NCBI RefSeq assembly: GCF_022829685.1
Contig: NZ_JAKSYE010000014.1
Location: 25,643-89,642 of the forward strand
From: Methylobacterium sp. E-045
GTDB taxonomy: Bacteria > Pseudomonadota > Alphaproteobacteria > Rhizobiales > Beijerinckiaceae
Direction: 5' to 3'
DNA: 64,000 nt
Positions 36,003 through 49,118 of this stretch are shown piece after piece. The notes under the pieces were generated by a model that was not told where the DNA came from, searched no databases, and saw only the letters and a program-made list of their open reading frames with translations. The position numbers and the translations under genes were made by a program. The stretch's first letter is position 1. Every line of letters starts with the position of its first letter.

Positions 36003-36602
36003 ATGACAGACCTCAAGACCCTGCGCGACGTCTCGGGCCTGAGCCCGGCACCGGCGAGACTCCGGGCCTCCGCCCTGATCATGATCGACCTGCAGAACAC
36101 CTACCGCGAGGGAATCATGCGCCTCGAGCAGGTGGAGCCCGCCATCCGCGCCGCGCGCGAACTTCTCGCCCGCGCGAGAGAGGCCGGCATTCCCATCGTC
36201 CACATCCAGCACGATGCCGGGCCGGGTTCGCCCTACGACATCTCCGCCGCCATCGGGCGGATCAGCGCCGAGGTGGCGCCGCAGGCGGGCGAGACCGTCA
36301 TCGTGAAGAACTATCCCAACGCCTTCGTGGGCACGAACCTGCAGGCGCATCTCAAGGAGTCCGGCGTGCAGTCGGTGCTGCTCGCCGGCTTCATGACGCA
36401 TATGTGCATCAACTCGACGGCACGCGGCGCTTTCAACCTCGGCTTCAGCCCGACGGTCGTGGCCTCCACCACCGCCACCCGTGCCCTGCCCGGCCCCGAT
36501 GGTTCGGTGGTGCCCGCGAGCGCCCTGCAGGCCGCGAGCCTGGCCACCCTCGGCGATCTCTTCGCCGTGATCGCACCGAGCGTCGGCGACATTGCGGACT
36601 GA
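36003..36602 (+). CDS. Isochorismatase-family cysteine hydrolase
   Basis: 199 residues. The Asp-Lys-Cys triad is visible as Asp29 (LIMIDLQNTY), Lys102 (VIVKNYPNAF) and Cys135 (GFMTHMCINST), with the cis-peptide segment before the Cys. Members hydrolyse amides or vinyl ethers such as nicotinamide, biuret or isochorismate; the substrate here is not evident. Start 36003 follows GAAAG; an in-frame ATG at 35976 is possible. It is 81 bases before the PoxB-like gene. Confidence 0.87.
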   Translation: MTDLKTLRDVSGLSPAPARLRASALIMIDLQNTYREGIMRLEQVEPAIRAARELLARAREAGIPIVHIQHDAGPGSPYDISAAIGRISAEVAPQAGETVIVKNYPNAFVGTNLQAHLKESGVQSVLLAGFMTHMCINSTARGAFNLGFSPTVVASTTATRALPGPDGSVVPASALQAASLATLGDLFAVIAPSVGDIAD

Positions 36603-36683
36603 GCCGTTCCGGCGCCTCATATCCGCTCACCGGGAACGTGTGCGGCGCAGCATCGTTCGGCTTCTGAAGCAGGAGCCGAACCC

Positions 36684-38444
36684 ATGAAAATCGACATCGT
36701 CGCGGATCTCGTCGTCGAAACCTTGCAGCAGGTGGGTGTCCGGCGGATCTACGGTGTCGTCGGCGACAGCCTCAACGCCATCACCGAGTCGATCCGGGCG
36801 CGGGGCGTCATCGATTGGGTGCATGTGCGCCACGAGGAGGTCGGTGCCTTCGCGGCCGGAGCGGAAAGCCAGATCACGGGGGAGCTGGCGGTCTGCGCCG
36901 GCTCCTGCGGTCCCGGTCACGTCCATCTCGTCAACGGGCTGTTCGATTGCCACCGGAGCCGGACGCCGGTCCTGGCCATCGCCGCGCATATCCCCTCCGC
37001 CGAGATCGGCTCCGGCTACTTCCAGGAGACCGACCCGAAGGCTCTGTTCGCCCAGTGCAGCCATTACTGCGAACTCGTCTCGGACCCGTCGCAGCTGCCG
37101 TTCGTTCTCGAGAACGCCATCCGCGCCGCGGTGGGGCAGGGTGGTGTCGCGGTGGTGATCATCCCCGGCGACGTGGCGTTGAAGGATGCGCCAACCCGCG
37201 CCATCGCGCCCAATGCCGGCCTGTTGCCGGCAAAACCGCTGATCCGTCCGGTGGAGGCCGAGCTCAACGCTCTGGCCGAACTCCTCGACGGCTCGTCCAA
37301 GATCACGCTGCTCTGCGGCCGGGGCTGCGCCGGCGCCCATGCCGAACTGTTGCAGCTCGCCGAGGCCCTGAAGAGCCCCATCGTCCACGCCCTGGGCGGC
37401 AAGGAGCACGTGGAATACGACAACCCCTACGATGTCGGAATGACCGGCCTCATCGGGTTCTCGTCCGGCTACGCGGCGATGCGCGACTGCGACACGCTGC
37501 TGATGCTCGGCACCGATTTTCCCTACAAGCAGTTCTATCCCGCGAATGCCAAGGTGGCGCAGATCGACCTGCGCTCGAACCAGCTAGGCCGGCGCACGAG
37601 GCTCGATCTCGGCCTCGTCGGCGACGTGCGCGACACGATCACGGCGCTCCTGCCGAAGCTCGGCGTGAAATCCGACCGGACCTGGCTCGATGCCAGCCTG
37701 AAGCACTATGCCAAGGCACGCGAAGACCTCGACGATCTCGCCACCGGAGCCCCGACCAAGGGCTGGTTCGGCCTGAAATCGGCCAAGTCCCCGATCCACC
37801 CGCAATATCTCACCAAGCTCCTCAGCGAGGCTGCGGCGCAGGACGCGGTCTTCACGGCAGATGTCGGCACGCCGACGATCTGGGCGGCGCGCTACCTGAA
37901 GATGAACGGCAAGCGCCGGCTCCTCGGCTCCTGGGTCCATGGCTCGATGGCCAATGCCATGGCGCAGGGCATCGGCGTGCAGGCGGCCTGTCCCGGACGG
38001 CAGGTGGTCTCCCTGTCCGGAGACGGCGGCTTCACCATGCTGATGGGCGACCTGCTGACCCTGCGGCAGGAAAAGCTGCCCCTGAAGGTCGTGATCTACA
38101 ACAACGGCTCCCTCGGCTTCGTCGAGATGGAGATGAAGGCCGCGGGCTATCTCGAGACCGGCGTCACCCTGGAAAACCCGGACTTCGCCGCCATGGCGCG
38201 CGCCGCCGGCCTCCACGCGGTGCGGGTGGAAGACCCCGCTGAGTTGGAGGGCGCGATCCGCGAAGTGCTCGCCCATGACGGACCGGCGGTGCTCGACGTG
38301 GTGGTCAACCGCCAGGAACTCTCGATTCCCCCGAAGATCGACGGTCAGCAGGTGAAGGGGTTCAGCCTCTACGTGCTCCGTGCGGTGATGAGCGGCCGGG
38401 GGGATTCGGTTCTCGACCTCGCCAAGACCAACATCATCCGATAG
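36684..38444 (+). CDS. poxB: Thiamine-diphosphate-dependent pyruvate dehydrogenase (quinone), PoxB-like
   Basis: 586 residues of the TPP enzyme superfamily in the order PYR, FAD-binding-like, PP domain. [20 protein letters not shown] holds the cofactor-activating Glu. The TPP motif starts [11 protein letters not shown] (446) and ends YNNGSLGF (Asn473/474). The sequence is closest to PoxB, which oxidises pyruvate to acetate and passes electrons to ubiquinone at the membrane. Acetolactate synthase is an alternative but the length, [10 protein letters not shown] and C-terminal helix fit PoxB better. AGGAG precedes the ATG. Confidence 0.87.
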   Translation: MKIDIVADLVVETLQQVGVRRIYGVVGDSLNAITESIRARGVIDWVHVRHEEVGAFAAGAESQITGELAVCAGSCGPGHVHLVNGLFDCHRSRTPVLAIAAHIPSAEIGSGYFQETDPKALFAQCSHYCELVSDPSQLPFVLENAIRAAVGQGGVAVVIIPGDVALKDAPTRAIAPNAGLLPAKPLIRPVEAELNALAELLDGSSKITLLCGRGCAGAHAELLQLAEALKSPIVHALGGKEHVEYDNPYDVGMTGLIGFSSGYAAMRDCDTLLMLGTDFPYKQFYPANAKVAQIDLRSNQLGRRTRLDLGLVGDVRDTITALLPKLGVKSDRTWLDASLKHYAKAREDLDDLATGAPTKGWFGLKSAKSPIHPQYLTKLLSEAAAQDAVFTADVGTPTIWAARYLKMNGKRRLLGSWVHGSMANAMAQGIGVQAACPGRQVVSLSGDGGFTMLMGDLLTLRQEKLPLKVVIYNNGSLGFVEMEMKAAGYLETGVTLENPDFAAMARAAGLHAVRVEDPAELEGAIREVLAHDGPAVLDVVVNRQELSIPPKIDGQQVKGFSLYVLRAVMSGRGDSVLDLAKTNIIR

Positions 38445-38537
38445 ATAAAGAGCGACCTTCGAACGTATCCAAACTGTACCGCGATGCGGCATACGCTCCC
38501 GAGCGCTGCCGCATCCCAGGAGAGAAGACCGCTTTCC

Positions 38538-39277
38538 ATGCGCATCGGACTGTTCGTGCCGTGCTACGTCGATGCCTTCGAGCCTGAAGTCGGCATCGCG
38601 ACGCTGGAACTGCTGGAACGCTTCGGCCTCGACGTGGCCTATCCTTTCGACCAGACCTGCTGCGGCCAGCCGATGACCAATACCGGCTGCCATGCGGAAG
38701 CCGCCGCGACGGAAGCGCTCTTCGTCCGAAACTTCGCCCCGTTCGATTACATCGTCGCCCCGTCCGGCTCCTGCGTGCATCAGGTGCGCGAGCATCTCAC
38801 CGCGATCCCGCAGACGGACGAGGTGAAGGACGTCCGCGCCAAGACTTTCGAGCTGGTGGAGTTTCTCCACGACGTGCTCAAGGTCGATTCCTTTCCCTGG
38901 GCCGAATTCCCGCACAAGGTCGGGTATCATTCGAATTGCAACGCCCTGCGCGGCATCCATCACGCGCGGCCCTCGGAGCTCAACAAGCCGGCCTATTCGA
39001 AGCCCCTCGACCTCCTGGCCAAGGTGAAGGGGATCGAGATCGTCACCCCGGCCCGGCCGGACGAATGCTGCGGCTTCGGCGGGACGTTCAGCGTGTTCGA
39101 GCCGGCCGTGTCGGCCAAGATGGGCTACGACAAGGTCAGCGATCACAGTCGTGCCGGGGCCGAATACGTCGTCTCGTCCGACTCGTCCTGCATGATGCAC
39201 CAGAAGGGCTGCGCCGCGCGGATCGGCGTGCCGCTCAAGTTCATACACATCGCCCGCATCCTCAACGGAGTCTCGGC

Positions 39278-39281
<4 letters not shown>
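38538..39281 (+). CDS. lutA: L-lactate utilisation protein LutA
   Basis: 247 residues with two CCG-type motifs (QTCCGQPMTNTG; ECCGFGGTFS) that bind Fe-S or heterodisulfide-like centres. FVPCYVDAFEPEVGIATLEL is the typical start. With LutB and LutC it oxidises L-lactate to pyruvate. The start at 38538 follows CCAGGAGAG. It overlaps lutB by 4 bases, so the two are translationally coupled, and it sits 93 bases downstream of the pyruvate dehydrogenase gene. Confidence 0.93.
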
Positions 39282-40867
<1,586 letters not shown>

Positions 40868-40998
40868 GCAGCCCAAACGTCATGCTCCACGGCTCACTCC
40901 AGCCGGCACGCATGCCCTCTCCCGGCCCGGCGGCTACTGGATTCACCTATCGGCGCGTACGCTGTTCGCCCTATCCGAGAGGGGCCGACATGAGGCGC

Positions 40999-41110
40999 GA
41001 CCGTCTCCCTCTCCTGGAAGGAGAGGGCTGGGGTGAGGTGTGGTTCCTCTCCGGAAAGCTCGCACACCTCACCCTGTCCCTCTCCTTCCAGGAGAGGGGA
41101 CCCGCGCATC
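40999..41110. repeat. Palindromic element between lutB and lutC
   Basis: Hairpins CCCTCTCC-TGGAA-GGAGAGGG and CCCTCTCC-TTCCA-GGAGAGGG flank a 12-bp long-range stem GGGTGAGGTGTG/CACACCTCACCC. It has the same hairpin-stem-hairpin layout as the 12049 and 18659 elements but a different sequence, so it is a second family. It fills much of the 337-base lutB-lutC gap. It is not a coding sequence. Confidence 0.75.
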
Positions 41111-41204
41111 CCGCCGGATGTGTGAACATATTAGCCCGGCAAGCGGGGCGAGGGACGTGCACAGCCTCGGCTCGGCAGGACGATCGTCTTCGGAGTGCTG
41201 CTCG

Positions 41205-41798
41205 ATGAGCGCCCGCGACGACACCCTGGCCCGTGTCCGAAAGAACCGCCCCGCCGGGGATCATCCCTTGCCGGAGATCCCGAACTTCGAGCCCTTGGTC
41301 GGCGACGATCTCGTGGCGGAGTTCGGCGAGCGCCTGAAGCGCATGGGTGGGCGCATCGCGGCGCCGGTTCCGGGCGAGGACCCGTTCGCCGCCGTGCGCG
41401 AGCGCCTGGACGAGAGCGCGGTGATCGCCTCGGCGGTGCCCGAGATCGCCGGAAACCGCGATCTCTCCCGCGTGGCGTTGCCGGGTGATCTCGCCGATGT
41501 CGACGTCGCCGTCGTCCGCGCCGTGTTCGGCGTGGCCGAGACCGGGTCCGTGCTGTTCACGCAGGAGGAGCTCAAGGTCAACGCGGTCGCCTATCTCGCC
41601 CAGCACCTCGTCGTGTTGCTCGATCCCGCCGACATCCTGGTCAACATCCAGGCGGCCTACCGCCGGCCGGATTTCGCCCGCGCGGCCTATGCCGTGCTCC
41701 ATACCGGACCGTCGGCCACCGCCGATATCGAGGGCGTGCTGATCCATGGCGCGCAGGGCGTGCGCTCGCTCACCGTGATCCTGCTGCCGCACACCTGA
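41205..41798 (+). CDS. lutC: L-lactate utilisation protein LutC
   Basis: 197 residues of the LUD fold, third component of L-lactate oxidation. VVRAVFGVAETGSVLFTQEE and IEGVLIHGAQGVRSLTVILL are family motifs. The start at 41205 lies well after the palindromic element, so its expression could be separated from lutAB. A weak hairpin follows the stop (GCGAGGC/GCCTCGC at 41823). Confidence 0.93.
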   Translation: MSARDDTLARVRKNRPAGDHPLPEIPNFEPLVGDDLVAEFGERLKRMGGRIAAPVPGEDPFAAVRERLDESAVIASAVPEIAGNRDLSRVALPGDLADVDVAVVRAVFGVAETGSVLFTQEELKVNAVAYLAQHLVVLLDPADILVNIQAAYRRPDFARAAYAVLHTGPSATADIEGVLIHGAQGVRSLTVILLPHT

Positions 41799-41947
41799 CA
41801 CGAACGGCGCGGGAGGCAGCCGGCGAGGCACGCCTCGCATGGCCCTATCTATCGCGAAACGGCCGAACCTGGCCTTTTCCGCAGGATCCCGTTGCTACGG
41901 CGGGCGTAATCCTTGCTAGGACATCCCTAACGGAGGAAGGAACGTCC

Positions 41948-42808
41948 ATGCGCTACACGCTCGGCTGCAGTTTGTCTTATAACATACTCTCGGACACGAC
42001 CTTCATCTTCAACATCGAAGTGGCTCGCCTGAAGAGCCTCGACGTCCTCAGCGAGACCCTGACGCTCAAGCCCGACCTCAAGCGGGAAATCTACATCTCG
42101 CCCGACCTGCAGAACCGCTATCTCGGCGTGAACGTCCCCGCCGGCCAGTTCTCCCTGGAATACAACGCCGAGGTGGAGCTCACCGTGCACCGGGCCGATC
42201 CGGCCACGATCAACGAGACCCCGATCTCGCAGCTTCCCCTCGACATCCTGCCCTTCCTGCTGCCGAGCCGCTTCGTCTCGTCCGACCGGCTGACCCCCTT
42301 CGCGCAGGCCGAGTTCGGGGCGCATCCCAAGGGACATCAGCGCGTCAACGCGATCTGCAACTGGATCCACGATCACCTGACCTACCAGCCCGGCACCAGC
42401 GACGGCGAGACCACCGCCGACGAGAGCCTGCTCAAGCGCGCCGGCGTCTGCCGCGATTTCGCGCATATCGGAACGGCCTTCTGCCGGGCCCTGGGCATTC
42501 CCGCGCGTTTCGTGAGCTGCTACGCCCACGGGCTCGTGCCGAGCGACTTCCACGCGGTGTTCGAGGCCTATCTCGATGGCCGCTGGTGGCTGTTCGACGC
42601 CACGCGCCAGGCCGATCTCGACGGGCTGGTGCGCATCGGCGTCGGCCGGGATGCGGCCGAGATCGCGTTCTCGACGCCCTACGGCAACATGCAGCCGGTC
42701 AACCAGCAGATCCGCATCGCCCGCTCCGACGGCCTCGGCAGCCCGCCCCAGCGCACGGTGGACGCGATCTCGACCGAGCTGCCGGCCCCGCATGCGGGTG
42801 CGGCCTGA
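41948..42808 (+). CDS. Transglutaminase-like cysteine protease-fold protein
   Basis: 286 residues. The catalytic triad is visible as Cys in RAGVCRDFAH, His in DFHAVFEAYL and Asp in WWLFDATR, preceded by the N-terminal beta domain common in bacterial transglutaminase-like proteins. There is no signal peptide. Such proteins are usually peptidases rather than true crosslinkers. A strong GGAGGAAGG site precedes the ATG. Function is otherwise unknown. Confidence 0.85.
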   Translation: MRYTLGCSLSYNILSDTTFIFNIEVARLKSLDVLSETLTLKPDLKREIYISPDLQNRYLGVNVPAGQFSLEYNAEVELTVHRADPATINETPISQLPLDILPFLLPSRFVSSDRLTPFAQAEFGAHPKGHQRVNAICNWIHDHLTYQPGTSDGETTADESLLKRAGVCRDFAHIGTAFCRALGIPARFVSCYAHGLVPSDFHAVFEAYLDGRWWLFDATRQADLDGLVRIGVGRDAAEIAFSTPYGNMQPVNQQIRIARSDGLGSPPQRTVDAISTELPAPHAGAA

Positions 42809-42814
42809 ACGAGC

Positions 42815-42844
42815 GGATCACAGGATGACGGCATCCTGCGATCC
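42815..42844. other. Hairpin downstream of the transglutaminase-like gene
   Basis: GGATC-A-CAGGATG-ACGG-CATCCTG-C-GATCC, one mismatch, just after the stop at 42808. It has no T run; it may be a 3'-end stabiliser. Confidence 0.4.
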
Positions 42845-43011
42845 ACGTCCGTCGTCCGTCCGATCCCGTGGGGCCGGCTGGATTTGTCTTGGACAACCTT
42901 GTGGATGACGCCGATCCGATCGGCGTGATCGTCGGTTTTTCAGTCGAAGGAAGACATTGCCATCTATAGCTGCCTGCGTCCCATGCGGATCCCATGATGG
43001 AACGAGGCGCG

Positions 43012-43767
43012 ATGGCTATCCCCCTTCAGACCCGCGGAACGTCGTCCGCGGCCTATGAGGCATCGTTCCAGGCCATCCGATCGCTCTGGCGCGAGACGAG
43101 CGCCGTCGTGGCCCTCGTCATGGTCCAGGGACTTGTCGACGCCGCCACGTCGGCATCGCGACGTCCGGCACTCGCATCCCTGGAGCTCATCGTCGATGTC
43201 GTGGTCACCGTCCTCCTGACCCCCTACACGATGGCGATCTATCGCCACGCCCTGGGCTTGCCGGTGGGCAGCCTTCGACGCTTGCTCGAGGATGCCGTCC
43301 GGCGGAAGGATTTCCTTGCCTATCAACTGGGATGGTTTCTCGTCGGCCGCCTCTGGACGACGATCCCGATCACGTCGTTCCACGGCATGGTGTCCGTTCT
43401 CCTGTTCATCCTCTGCTGCTGGCTGACGCTGCGTCTCTTCGCCGTCGGACCGGCCCTCGCCATCGAGGAATCGCAGGCCACGGCCAGGGGAGCGTTCGAG
43501 GCCACGGCCGGTCGGGTCTGGACGATCGTCTACATCTGTTTCTGCACGGCATTCCCCCTCGTTGCCGCGGTACTCATCGCCGGCGTGGCGGTCGTCCTCG
43601 TCGTCGGCTCGGGGACAGGGAAACCGGCGGCCTCATCCTTGATCCTGACCGGCATCTTGCTCAGCCCCTTGGTTATCTTCAGTCTGGTCCTCCGCGCCGT
43701 GCTCGAAGCTCAGATCTTCCGGAACCTCGGTCTGTTCGCCCCGCAGCCCGAGGGGGAACACCGATAA
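43012..43767 (+). CDS. Multi-pass membrane protein of unknown family
   Basis: 251 residues with about six hydrophobic helices (for example SAVVALVMVQGLVDAATSAS, LELIVDVVVTVLLTPYTMAI, VSVLLFILCCWLTLRLFAVG, IVYICFCTAFPLVAAVLIAG). I do not recognise the family. ATG 43012 is chosen because GAACGAGG lies just before it; ATG 42994 is in frame. It precedes eutB by 47 bases and may be co-transcribed. Confidence 0.7.
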   Translation: MAIPLQTRGTSSAAYEASFQAIRSLWRETSAVVALVMVQGLVDAATSASRRPALASLELIVDVVVTVLLTPYTMAIYRHALGLPVGSLRRLLEDAVRRKDFLAYQLGWFLVGRLWTTIPITSFHGMVSVLLFILCCWLTLRLFAVGPALAIEESQATARGAFEATAGRVWTIVYICFCTAFPLVAAVLIAGVAVVLVVGSGTGKPAASSLILTGILLSPLVIFSLVLRAVLEAQIFRNLGLFAPQPEGEHR

Positions 43768-43814
43768 GTGCCGATGGCTCGATTTTCGCGACGGCGATGC
43801 AGGAGCGTTGAACC

Positions 43815-45215
43815 ATGACCTATCGGCACGTCGTCGGCCCCAAGACCCATGTCTTCGCAGACCTCGCCGCCCTGATGGCCAAGGCCACGCCCCTGCGCTC
43901 GGGCGACCGGCTCGCCGGCATCGCCGCGGAATCGGCGGAGGAGGGGATGGCAGCGCGCTGGTGCCTGTCCGAGGTGCCGCTGTCGGAGATTTTGGCCAAA
44001 CCCCTCATCCCCTACGAGGAGGACGACGTCACGCGCCTCATCCTCGACACGCACGATGCGGTGGCCTTCAAGGAGATCGCCCATCTCACCGTCGGCGATT
44101 TCCGCGAGTTCCTGATCAAGGCGTCCTCCGAGACCCTGGCCCGGATCTCGCCCGGCATCACGCCGGAGATCGCCGCCGCCGTCTCGAAGATCATGCGCCA
44201 CCAGGACCTGATCCTGGTGGCCCGCAAATGCCGGGTGGTGACGAAGTTCCGCAACACGATCGGCCTGCCCGGCCGGCTCTCCGTCCGCCTCCAGCCCAAC
44301 CACCCCACCGACGATGCCGCCGGCATCACCGCCGCCATCGTCGACGGGCTGTCCTATGGCTGCGGCGACGCCGTGATCGGGCTCAACCCGGCCTCCGACT
44401 CGGTCTCCACCCTCGGCGGCCTGCTCCACCTCTTCGACGACCTGATCCAGCGCCTCGCGATCCCGACGCAGGGCTGCATCCTCACCCACGTCACCACCAC
44501 CCTGGAAGCGATGAACCGGGGCCTGCCCGTGGACCTCGTGTTCCAGTCCATCGCGGGCACGCAGAAGGCCAATGCCAGTTTCGGCGTGACCCTGCCGATC
44601 CTGAAGGAGGCGCACGAGGCGGCGCTCGCCCTCAAGCGCGGCACGGTGGGCGACAACTGCATGTATTTCGAGACCGGACAGGGCTCGGCGCTCTCCGCCA
44701 ACGCCCATCACGGCATCGACCAGCAGACCCTCGAGGCACGGGCCTACGCCGTGGCGCGGCCGTTCCGGCCGCTCCTCGTCAACACCGTGGTCGGCTTCAT
44801 CGGGCCGGAATATCTCTATGACGGAAGGGAGATCATCCGGGCCGGGCTGGAAGATCATTTCTGCGGCAAGCTCATGGGCCTGCCGCTCGGCTGCGACGTT
44901 TGCTACACCAACCATGCCGAAGCCGACCAGAACGACATGGACACGCTCCTGACCCTGCTGGGAGCGGCCGGCTGCACCTTCGTCATGGGCATTCCCGGTG
45001 CCGACGACGTCATGCTCAACTACCAATCCACCTCGTTCCACGATTCCCTCTACGTGCGCGAGGTGCTGGGCCTGAAACGCGCGCCGGAATTCGAGGCGTG
45101 GCTCGAACAGATCGGTCTTACCGACAGGGACGGGGCGCTCCTGCCCGAGGGGCCGAGCGCCCGGCTCATCGCGGCGGCCCCCGGCCTGTCCGACCGGAAG
45201 GGGATCGCCGCATGA
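43815..45215 (+). CDS. eutB: Ethanolamine ammonia-lyase large subunit
   Basis: 466 residues, close to the family norm. EutB forms the TIM barrel that binds ethanolamine and adenosylcobalamin and yields acetaldehyde and ammonia. CRVVTKFRNTIGLPGRLSVR, VDGLSYGCGDAVIGLNPASD and TGQGSALSANAHHG are conserved. AGGAGCG lies before the start. It overlaps eutC by 4 bases. No EutA reactivase or microcompartment genes are in view, so it is the simple cytosolic type. Confidence 0.95.
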   Translation: MTYRHVVGPKTHVFADLAALMAKATPLRSGDRLAGIAAESAEEGMAARWCLSEVPLSEILAKPLIPYEEDDVTRLILDTHDAVAFKEIAHLTVGDFREFLIKASSETLARISPGITPEIAAAVSKIMRHQDLILVARKCRVVTKFRNTIGLPGRLSVRLQPNHPTDDAAGITAAIVDGLSYGCGDAVIGLNPASDSVSTLGGLLHLFDDLIQRLAIPTQGCILTHVTTTLEAMNRGLPVDLVFQSIAGTQKANASFGVTLPILKEAHEAALALKRGTVGDNCMYFETGQGSALSANAHHGIDQQTLEARAYAVARPFRPLLVNTVVGFIGPEYLYDGREIIRAGLEDHFCGKLMGLPLGCDVCYTNHAEADQNDMDTLLTLLGAAGCTFVMGIPGADDVMLNYQSTSFHDSLYVREVLGLKRAPEFEAWLEQIGLTDRDGALLPEGPSARLIAAAPGLSDRKGIAA

Positions 45216-46036
45216 GCGCCGAAGATCCGACCATGGACGACGCCGCCATCGACCCCTGGGCTCGACTGAGCCGCCTGACGCCGGCGCGGATCGGTCTCGG
45301 GCGCGCCGGGACCGGCATGCCCACCATCGAGGTGCTGCGCTTCGGCCTTGCCCATGCCCAGGCGCGGGATGCGGTCCACACGCCGATGGATGCGGCGGAG
45401 GTGGCATCGGGGATCGAGGCCCTGGGCTATCCCACCCTCGTCCTCGACTCGGCGGCGCCGGACCGCGCCACCTACCTGCGCCGCCCCGACCTCGGCCGCA
45501 CCCTGGGCGAGGACAGCGCGAAGATCCTCGCCGAGCGGCCCTCCGAGCCGGTGGACCTCGCCATCGTCGTGGCGGACGGCCTGTCGGCGCGGGCGGTGCA
45601 CGAAGGGGCGGCCGGTTTCCTCGCCGCCTTCAAGGCGCATATCGACAAGGCCGGGTGGAGCGTGGCCCCCGTCGTGGTGGCGAGACAGGGTCGCGTCGCC
45701 CTCGGCGACGGGATCGGCGCGGCGTTGAAGGCCCGCGCCGTCGCCGTGCTCATCGGCGAGCGCCCCGGCCTGTCCTCGCCCGACAGTCTCGGCATCTACC
45801 TCACCCTCGACCCGCGCGTGGGGCGTTCGGATGCGGAGCGCAACTGCATCTCGAACGTGCGCCCGGCCGGGCTCTCGCACGACCTCGCCGCGTTCAAGCT
45901 CGACTGGCTCCTGAGGGAGGCCTTCGTGCGCGGAATCACCGGGGTGAACCTCAAGGATGGCAGCGGGCCGGCGCTGGAGCCGCCACCGCGTCAGCAGGCG
46001 CTGGAAGACGGAAGCGACACCGCATCCCGGACCTGA
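45212..46036 (+). CDS. eutC: Ethanolamine ammonia-lyase small subunit
   Basis: 274 residues. LTPARIGLGRAGTGMPTIEV and VDLAIVVADGLSARAVHEGA are EutC motifs, as are LIGERPGLSSPDSLGIYLTL and AERNCISNVRPAGL. It completes the cobalamin-binding site with EutB. Translation is coupled by a 4-base overlap. The C-terminal tail is low in similarity. A 426-base noncoding gap follows. Confidence 0.94.
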   Translation: MSAEDPTMDDAAIDPWARLSRLTPARIGLGRAGTGMPTIEVLRFGLAHAQARDAVHTPMDAAEVASGIEALGYPTLVLDSAAPDRATYLRRPDLGRTLGEDSAKILAERPSEPVDLAIVVADGLSARAVHEGAAGFLAAFKAHIDKAGWSVAPVVVARQGRVALGDGIGAALKARAVAVLIGERPGLSSPDSLGIYLTLDPRVGRSDAERNCISNVRPAGLSHDLAAFKLDWLLREAFVRGITGVNLKDGSGPALEPPPRQQALEDGSDTASRT

Positions 46037-46462
46037 CGGAACGCGGAACGGCCTACGCCATCCGCGAGGCCCGAGCGGCCCGCGCCCCCTCGGCCCGCAG
46101 AACCCGCCTCGTCGGGCCGTGTCACGGCTCCCGGCGGGGCGCGTCGTCCTGCCGGACGCTCCCCGACTCCGATCACGCCCGCCATCCTTTCCGGGGAAAA
46201 GCGTGGCTGTGGCGGGGTCGCAACACCGCGAAAGCATCCCGACTTCGCCTTGGGACACGCCCTCATTCGCCGCGATCCCGCCATAAACCGGGACCACCTC
46301 AACATCCGCGGTAAACGACAGTTTCCCCAACGCTTTACCGCTGAATTCCGAGACTGCGTTTCACGGTGTCGAACGACGCTTCACCGGCGTCGCGTGCCAT
46401 CGCTTTGAGAGGCGACAGCCGGGCTTCACCCGAAGCGCCTGAGACCGGGGCCGAGAGAGACG
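46037..46462. other. Noncoding gap between eutC and ilvD
   Basis: 426 bases with only GC-rich shadow frames. It should carry the ilvD promoter and leader. I found no leader-peptide run of branched-chain codons, T-box or other riboswitch by eye. Confidence 0.5.
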
Positions 46463-48179
<1,717 letters not shown>

Positions 48180-48193
<14 letters not shown>

Positions 48194-49079
48194 GACTGAC
48201 CTTCGCCGGCCCGTGCGGCCGGCAGGGGCCGATCCCGGTCGCGCCGCTCGTCGGGTGAGGCGGATGGGGGCGGCCCTCGGCCTGCTCCTCGTCGGCGCCA
48301 CCTCGGCGCTGGCGCTGGATCCCGCCGCGCGCACGCCCGTGCCCGCGACGGGCGGTTACCGCACGGCGCGCGAGGCCCTCCGCTCGGGCGTCCGCGACTA
48401 CAATGCCGGCGACAAGGAAGGGGCCGCCCGCGCCCTCGAATACGCCGCCGGCCAGGGCCATGCCCTCGCCTTGTGGAAGCTCGGCCGCATGTATGCCGAG
48501 GGCGACGGCGTGCCCCATGACGACTTGAAGGCGTTCGAGTTCTTCTCGCGGATCGCCGACGACAACACCGATGACGGGCCGGACACGCAGAATTCCGGCG
48601 TCGTCGCCAGTGCCTTCACGGCTCTCGGCACGTATTTCCTCGACGGGATCAAGGGCACCTACGTGCGCCCGAACCCGGAGCGGGCCTACGACATGTTCAA
48701 CTACGCGGCGTCGTATTTCGGCGACCCGAACGCACAGTACAACCTCGCGCGCCTCTACCTCGAAGGGACCGGCGTGGATGCCGACCCGCGTCAGGCGGCG
48801 CGCTGGTTCAACCTCGCGGCCGAGAAGGGCCATGCTCCGGCCCAGGCCCTGCTGGGCGACCTGCTGGTGAACGGCCAGGGCGTCCCCGCCCAGCGGGCCC
48901 GCGGGCTGATGTGGCTGTCCCTGGCGCGGGACTCGGCGCAGGGGCGCAAGGACGACTGGATCGTCACCCTGTCCGACAAGGCGTGGGCGACCGCCACGGA
49001 GGAGGAGAAGGCCCAGGCTCAGGCCCAGGCCCTCCAGGCTCAGTCGCAGGTCACGGGATCGTCGCGCCGCCGGCGATAG
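48180..49079 (+). CDS. exoR: Sel1-repeat periplasmic protein, ExoR-like
   Basis: Up to 299 residues with a signal peptide (VRRMGAALGLLLVGATSALA, cleavage near ALA-L). Sel1/TPR-like repeats follow, such as ALWKLGRMYAEGDGVPHDDL, ALGTYFLDGIKGT, AQYNLARLYLEGTGV and AARWFNLAAEKGHAPAQALL. Order and sequence resemble ExoR of Rhizobium/Agrobacterium, the periplasmic repressor of the ChvG-ChvI (ExoS) kinase pathway. The C-terminal Gln/Ala run (AQAQAQALQAQSQ) is atypical. Start is uncertain: ATG 48180 overlaps ilvD and has GAGGAG 10 bases upstream; 48264 would begin at the signal peptide. Confidence 0.75.
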
Positions 49080-49118
49080 GCGATCGCGGATGGGAGCCGC
49101 GGACGGCTCCCGGACGGC

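Noticed and set aside
43768..43814. Cobalamin riboswitch before eutB
   Set aside because: The gap is only 47 bases and no B12 box was seen.
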